Positions 12,603-14,419 of a DNA stretch of 14,419 nucleotides are shown here, piece after piece. Origin of the DNA: Chloroflexota bacterium (GTDB lineage Bacteria; Chloroflexota; Limnocylindria; Limnocylindrales; CSP1-4); the NCBI GenBank assembly GCA_021777365.1, contig JAJYDP010000042.1, forward strand, positions 1-14,419, written 5' to 3'. The position numbers were made by a program, and so were the translations under genes. Below the pieces are notes generated by a model. It was not told the origin of the DNA. It saw only the letters and a program-made list of their open reading frames with translations, and did no database searches. Numbering within the stretch: the stretch's first letter is position 1; every line of letters begins with the position of its first letter.

Positions 12603-13814
12603 GTGCGCCGCATCGCCCTCATCCTCGGTGTCTGTTTCGCCCTCGTCGCGGGCATCGTGCCGGTCCAGGCGTCGTCCGCCCCGCCCTGGGTCGCCACCCC
12701 GCCGCTCCGGATCAAGATCCTGGGCTACGGGCCGGACGGCCATCCCGTCTTCACCTCTCACGGCCCGACCGGGCTCCCGCCCAGCGCGATCCAGAAGGTG
12801 TACAACCTGTCCGGGCTTTCCGCGAACTCCGGCGCGGGAGCGGGGCAGATCATCGCGATCGTGGACGCCTACCACGACCCGAACGCGCTGAGCGATCTCA
12901 ACACGTTCAACGCGCAGTACGGATACGCCAAGCTCTCCGCCTGCACCTCGCTCAGCCAGTCAGGGCCCTGCTTCGAGCAGGTGTACGCGCAGGGCAGCAA
13001 ACCCAGCGTCAACAGCGGCTGGGTGCTCGAGGAATCGCTGGACATCGAGTGGGCGCACGCCGAGGCACCGGGGGCCAAGATCGTCCTCGTGGAGGCGGCC
13101 AGCAACTCGAACGCCAATCTCTTCGGCGCCGTTGCCTACGCCAACAGCATCGGGGCCACCGAGGTCTCCATGAGCTGGGGCGGCAACGAGTCCAGCGGCG
13201 AGACCTCCTACGACTCGTCCTTCACGCACGCGGGCACGCTCTACACGGTCTCCGCGGGTGACAGCGGCCACGGTGCCGAGTACCCGGCGGCGTCGCCCAA
13301 CGTCATCGCCGTGGGCGGCACCACCCTCAACGGGTGCAGCGGCACGTCCTGCGCCGGGTTCACCTCGGAGACGACCTGGTCGAGCTCCGGCGGCGGGATC
13401 TCGGCGTACGAGTCCCTCCCGTCCTATCAGCGCGGGTACACGGGCCAGGTCTACGGCGCCTCGAACATCGCCGCGCTCGCCGGCAACATGCGCGGGATCC
13501 CCGACGTCTCGTTCGACGCCAACCCCAACACCGGCGTCTCGGTGTACGACAGCACCAAGTACTCGGGCCAATCTGGCTGGTTCACGCTCGGAGGCACGAG
13601 CGTGGGGGCGCCCAACTGGGCCGGCATCCTGGCGGCCGGGAAAGCCGCGGGCCAGACCGCGCTGCAGGGCGACGGTGCCATCTACTCCGGCGGCTACTCG
13701 ACCAACCTGCGTGACATCACCAGCGGGACCAACGGCAGCTGCGGCACCGACTGCACGGCGGGTGCCGGGTACGACCTGGTGACCGGCCTGGGCAGTCCGG
13801 TCAACTACCCCTGA
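12603..13814 (+). CDS. Secreted S53 (sedolisin) peptidase, minimal form
   Basis: GTG 12603 follows AAGGAGG (12590-12596) by six bases, one of the best ribosome sites in the window; 403 residues. A clean Sec signal, MRRIALILGVCFALVAGIVPVQA, leads into a short N-terminal segment and then the catalytic domain (from about residue 60). Glu143 and Asp147 lie in LEESLDIEW, the oxyanion Asp220 in SAGDSG, the nucleophile Ser333 in GGTSVGAP, and the calcium-site signature RDITSGTNGSC...GYDLVTGLG is at the C-terminus. The protein therefore ends with the catalytic domain and has no linker or binding module. As in the other S53 copy, the long propeptide is missing. It shares blocks such as EYPAAS, VIAVGGTTLN and SSGETSYD-type segments with that copy but differs in most Cys positions. 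It should be an extracellular endopeptidase. Its stop overlaps the zinc-ribbon gene's stop by 10 bp. Confidence 0.94.
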   Translation: MRRIALILGVCFALVAGIVPVQASSAPPWVATPPLRIKILGYGPDGHPVFTSHGPTGLPPSAIQKVYNLSGLSANSGAGAGQIIAIVDAYHDPNALSDLNTFNAQYGYAKLSACTSLSQSGPCFEQVYAQGSKPSVNSGWVLEESLDIEWAHAEAPGAKIVLVEAASNSNANLFGAVAYANSIGATEVSMSWGGNESSGETSYDSSFTHAGTLYTVSAGDSGHGAEYPAASPNVIAVGGTTLNGCSGTSCAGFTSETTWSSSGGGISAYESLPSYQRGYTGQVYGASNIAALAGNMRGIPDVSFDANPNTGVSVYDSTKYSGQSGWFTLGGTSVGAPNWAGILAAGKAAGQTALQGDGAIYSGGYSTNLRDITSGTNGSCGTDCTAGAGYDLVTGLGSPVNYP

Positions 13815-14068
13815 CCTGAACCGGTCCGTCGCCCCTTGGGGCGGAACAGCCGGCGGAACAGGGCCACCGCGAACAGGCTCACCGCGACGTTGAGGAGCAC
13901 CCTGGGCCACGCGTCGGGGGCGCCGGCACGTCCGCGCCGCATCCCCTCGACGTCGACGAAGACACCTCGGCAGGTCGGGCAGCGCCACGCGCCCGCCCGG
14001 CGCCCCATGGGCACCATCACCGCCCCGTCCCGGGGGCACGCCCACGCCTGCTCCGCCACCTCGGTCAT
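13805..14068 (-). CDS. Small zinc-ribbon (TFIIB-type-like) single-pass membrane protein
   Basis: Minus-strand ATG at 14068 with GAGGTG upstream gives 87 residues. Cys11 in CPRDG, then Cys30 and Cys33 in WRCPTCRGVFVD, match the zf-TFIIB pattern CPxC...CxxCxGxWLD, except that the second Cys is Asp14. A zinc site of three Cys and one Asp is possible, or the site may be weak. WPRVLLNVAVSLFAVALFRRLF (about 54-75) is a transmembrane helix followed by a basic tail, so the ribbon is probably at the membrane face. The function of this family is not established. Its end overlaps the end of the S53 gene by 10 bp. Confidence 0.72.
   Translation of the reverse strand: MTEVAEQAWACPRDGAVMVPMGRRAGAWRCPTCRGVFVDVEGMRRGRAGAPDAWPRVLLNVAVSLFAVALFRRLFRPKGRRTGSGQG
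13830..13843 (+). terminator. Hairpin after the second S53 gene
   Basis: CGCCCC-TT-GGGGCG begins 16 bases after the S53 stop. It is a perfect 6-bp stem with a very short loop and lies inside the 3' end of the convergent zinc-ribbon gene. No T-tract follows. Confidence 0.3.
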
Positions 14069-14185
14069 CGCACTGCACCTCGGGTCGCGTCACGGTTGAC
14101 GCGCGCATTGTCCCACCGCCCTCGCTCGTACGGCCTCCGATCCCCGGCGTAGCCAAGTCTTAACGAACTTCGACCGATACCGCGC

Positions 14186-14215
14186 TTGCGATGACACCCG
14201 CGGCCCGCCTAGGCT
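14186..14215 (+). promoter_or_regulatory. Candidate promoter of the right-edge gene
   Basis: TTGCGA (14186-14191), 18-bp spacer, TAGGCT (14210-14215), a TAnnnT -10 common in GC-rich bacteria. The predicted start is near 14222, about 57 nt before the ATG. Just upstream, AAGTCTTAACGAACTT (14155-14170) is an AT-rich patch with AAGT/ACTT ends. Confidence 0.45.
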
Positions 14216-14278
14216 CCGGCACGTGGTCTCGCGTCCTGCGACGTGGGCACCTTCTCCACTCCCGGGAGGAGCACTGCC

Positions 14279-14419
14279 ATGGCGTCGACACCAGCCAACC
14301 CCCACCTCTCCCGGCCGCACCGCTCCCTCGCGCAGCCCCTGCTCGTCCGACGCGCGCTCGCCATGTGGCCGCGCCTGGACCGCCGGGCCCTGGCCCGCTG
14401 CGCCGGCGACCCGGATGCA
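14279..14419 (+). CDS. Unrecognised protein, N-terminal 47 codons only
   Basis: ATG 14279 follows GGGAGGAG (14264-14271) by seven bases, and a promoter candidate lies upstream, so this looks like a real, well-expressed gene cut by the window edge. The visible part is basic: about nine Arg residues in 47, with the block RRALAMWPRLDRRALARCAGDPD, which reads as amphipathic helix. There is no signal peptide, membrane helix or metal motif in view. I do not recognise the family; small DNA- or RNA-binding or scaffold roles are possible but not shown. Confidence 0.7.
   Translation, partial: MASTPANPHLSRPHRSLAQPLLVRRALAMWPRLDRRALARCAGDPDA

Overview
The window is very GC-rich DNA (strong G/C third-position bias, GTG starts) from a bacterium whose genes point to a high-GC soil or freshwater Chloroflexota (Limnocylindria-like) or actinobacterial lineage. 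The hints are Pro/Thr-rich linkers in secreted proteins, a Pro/Ser/Gly-rich lipoprotein stalk, propeptide-less S53 peptidases and TAnnnT-type -10 boxes. There is no rRNA or other marker gene, so this placement is inference.

Left part (1-1960): a left-truncated sugar-nucleotide nucleotidyltransferase on the minus strand is divergent from a class II Fic protein carrying its own C-terminal winged helix. The 145-bp gap between them holds the clearest regulatory structure in the window: four ordered TATTACCG/CGGTAAYA half-sites laid over a sigma70-like promoter for the Fic gene.

Centre-left (1961-7426, plus strand): a secreted S53 (sedolisin) peptidase with a PT-repeat linker and an Ig-like C-terminal domain is followed by a lipoprotein with a chagasin-like beta domain, then by a P3B-type Mg2+-transporting ATPase (MgtA-like). 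Peptidase and lipoprotein may form an extracellular pair; the ATPase has its own candidate promoter.

Centre (7427-10932): a phytoene-dehydrogenase-like FAD oxidoreductase (minus) is divergent from a class II aldolase/adducin-family protein (plus), which converges on a 3-hydroxyacyl-CoA dehydrogenase (minus). These look like independent metabolic genes, separated by GC-rich hairpins.

Right part (10933-14419): an MFS_3-type exporter (minus) is divergent from a second secreted S53 peptidase (plus), with a 15-bp-arm inverted repeat between them. The second peptidase overlaps tail-to-tail with a small zinc-ribbon membrane protein (minus). The window ends in the first 47 codons of an unrecognised plus-strand gene with a strong Shine-Dalgarno sequence. 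No gene-free stretch exceeds 300 bases, and no tRNA, rRNA, CRISPR array, insertion sequence or integrase was seen.

No clear new multi-gene system is visible. The best candidates for something undescribed are the Fic/winged-helix autoregulatory operator, the two S53 peptidases that lack the usual propeptide (one next to a possible inhibitor-like lipoprotein), and a class II aldolase homologue whose catalytic Glu position is Val.
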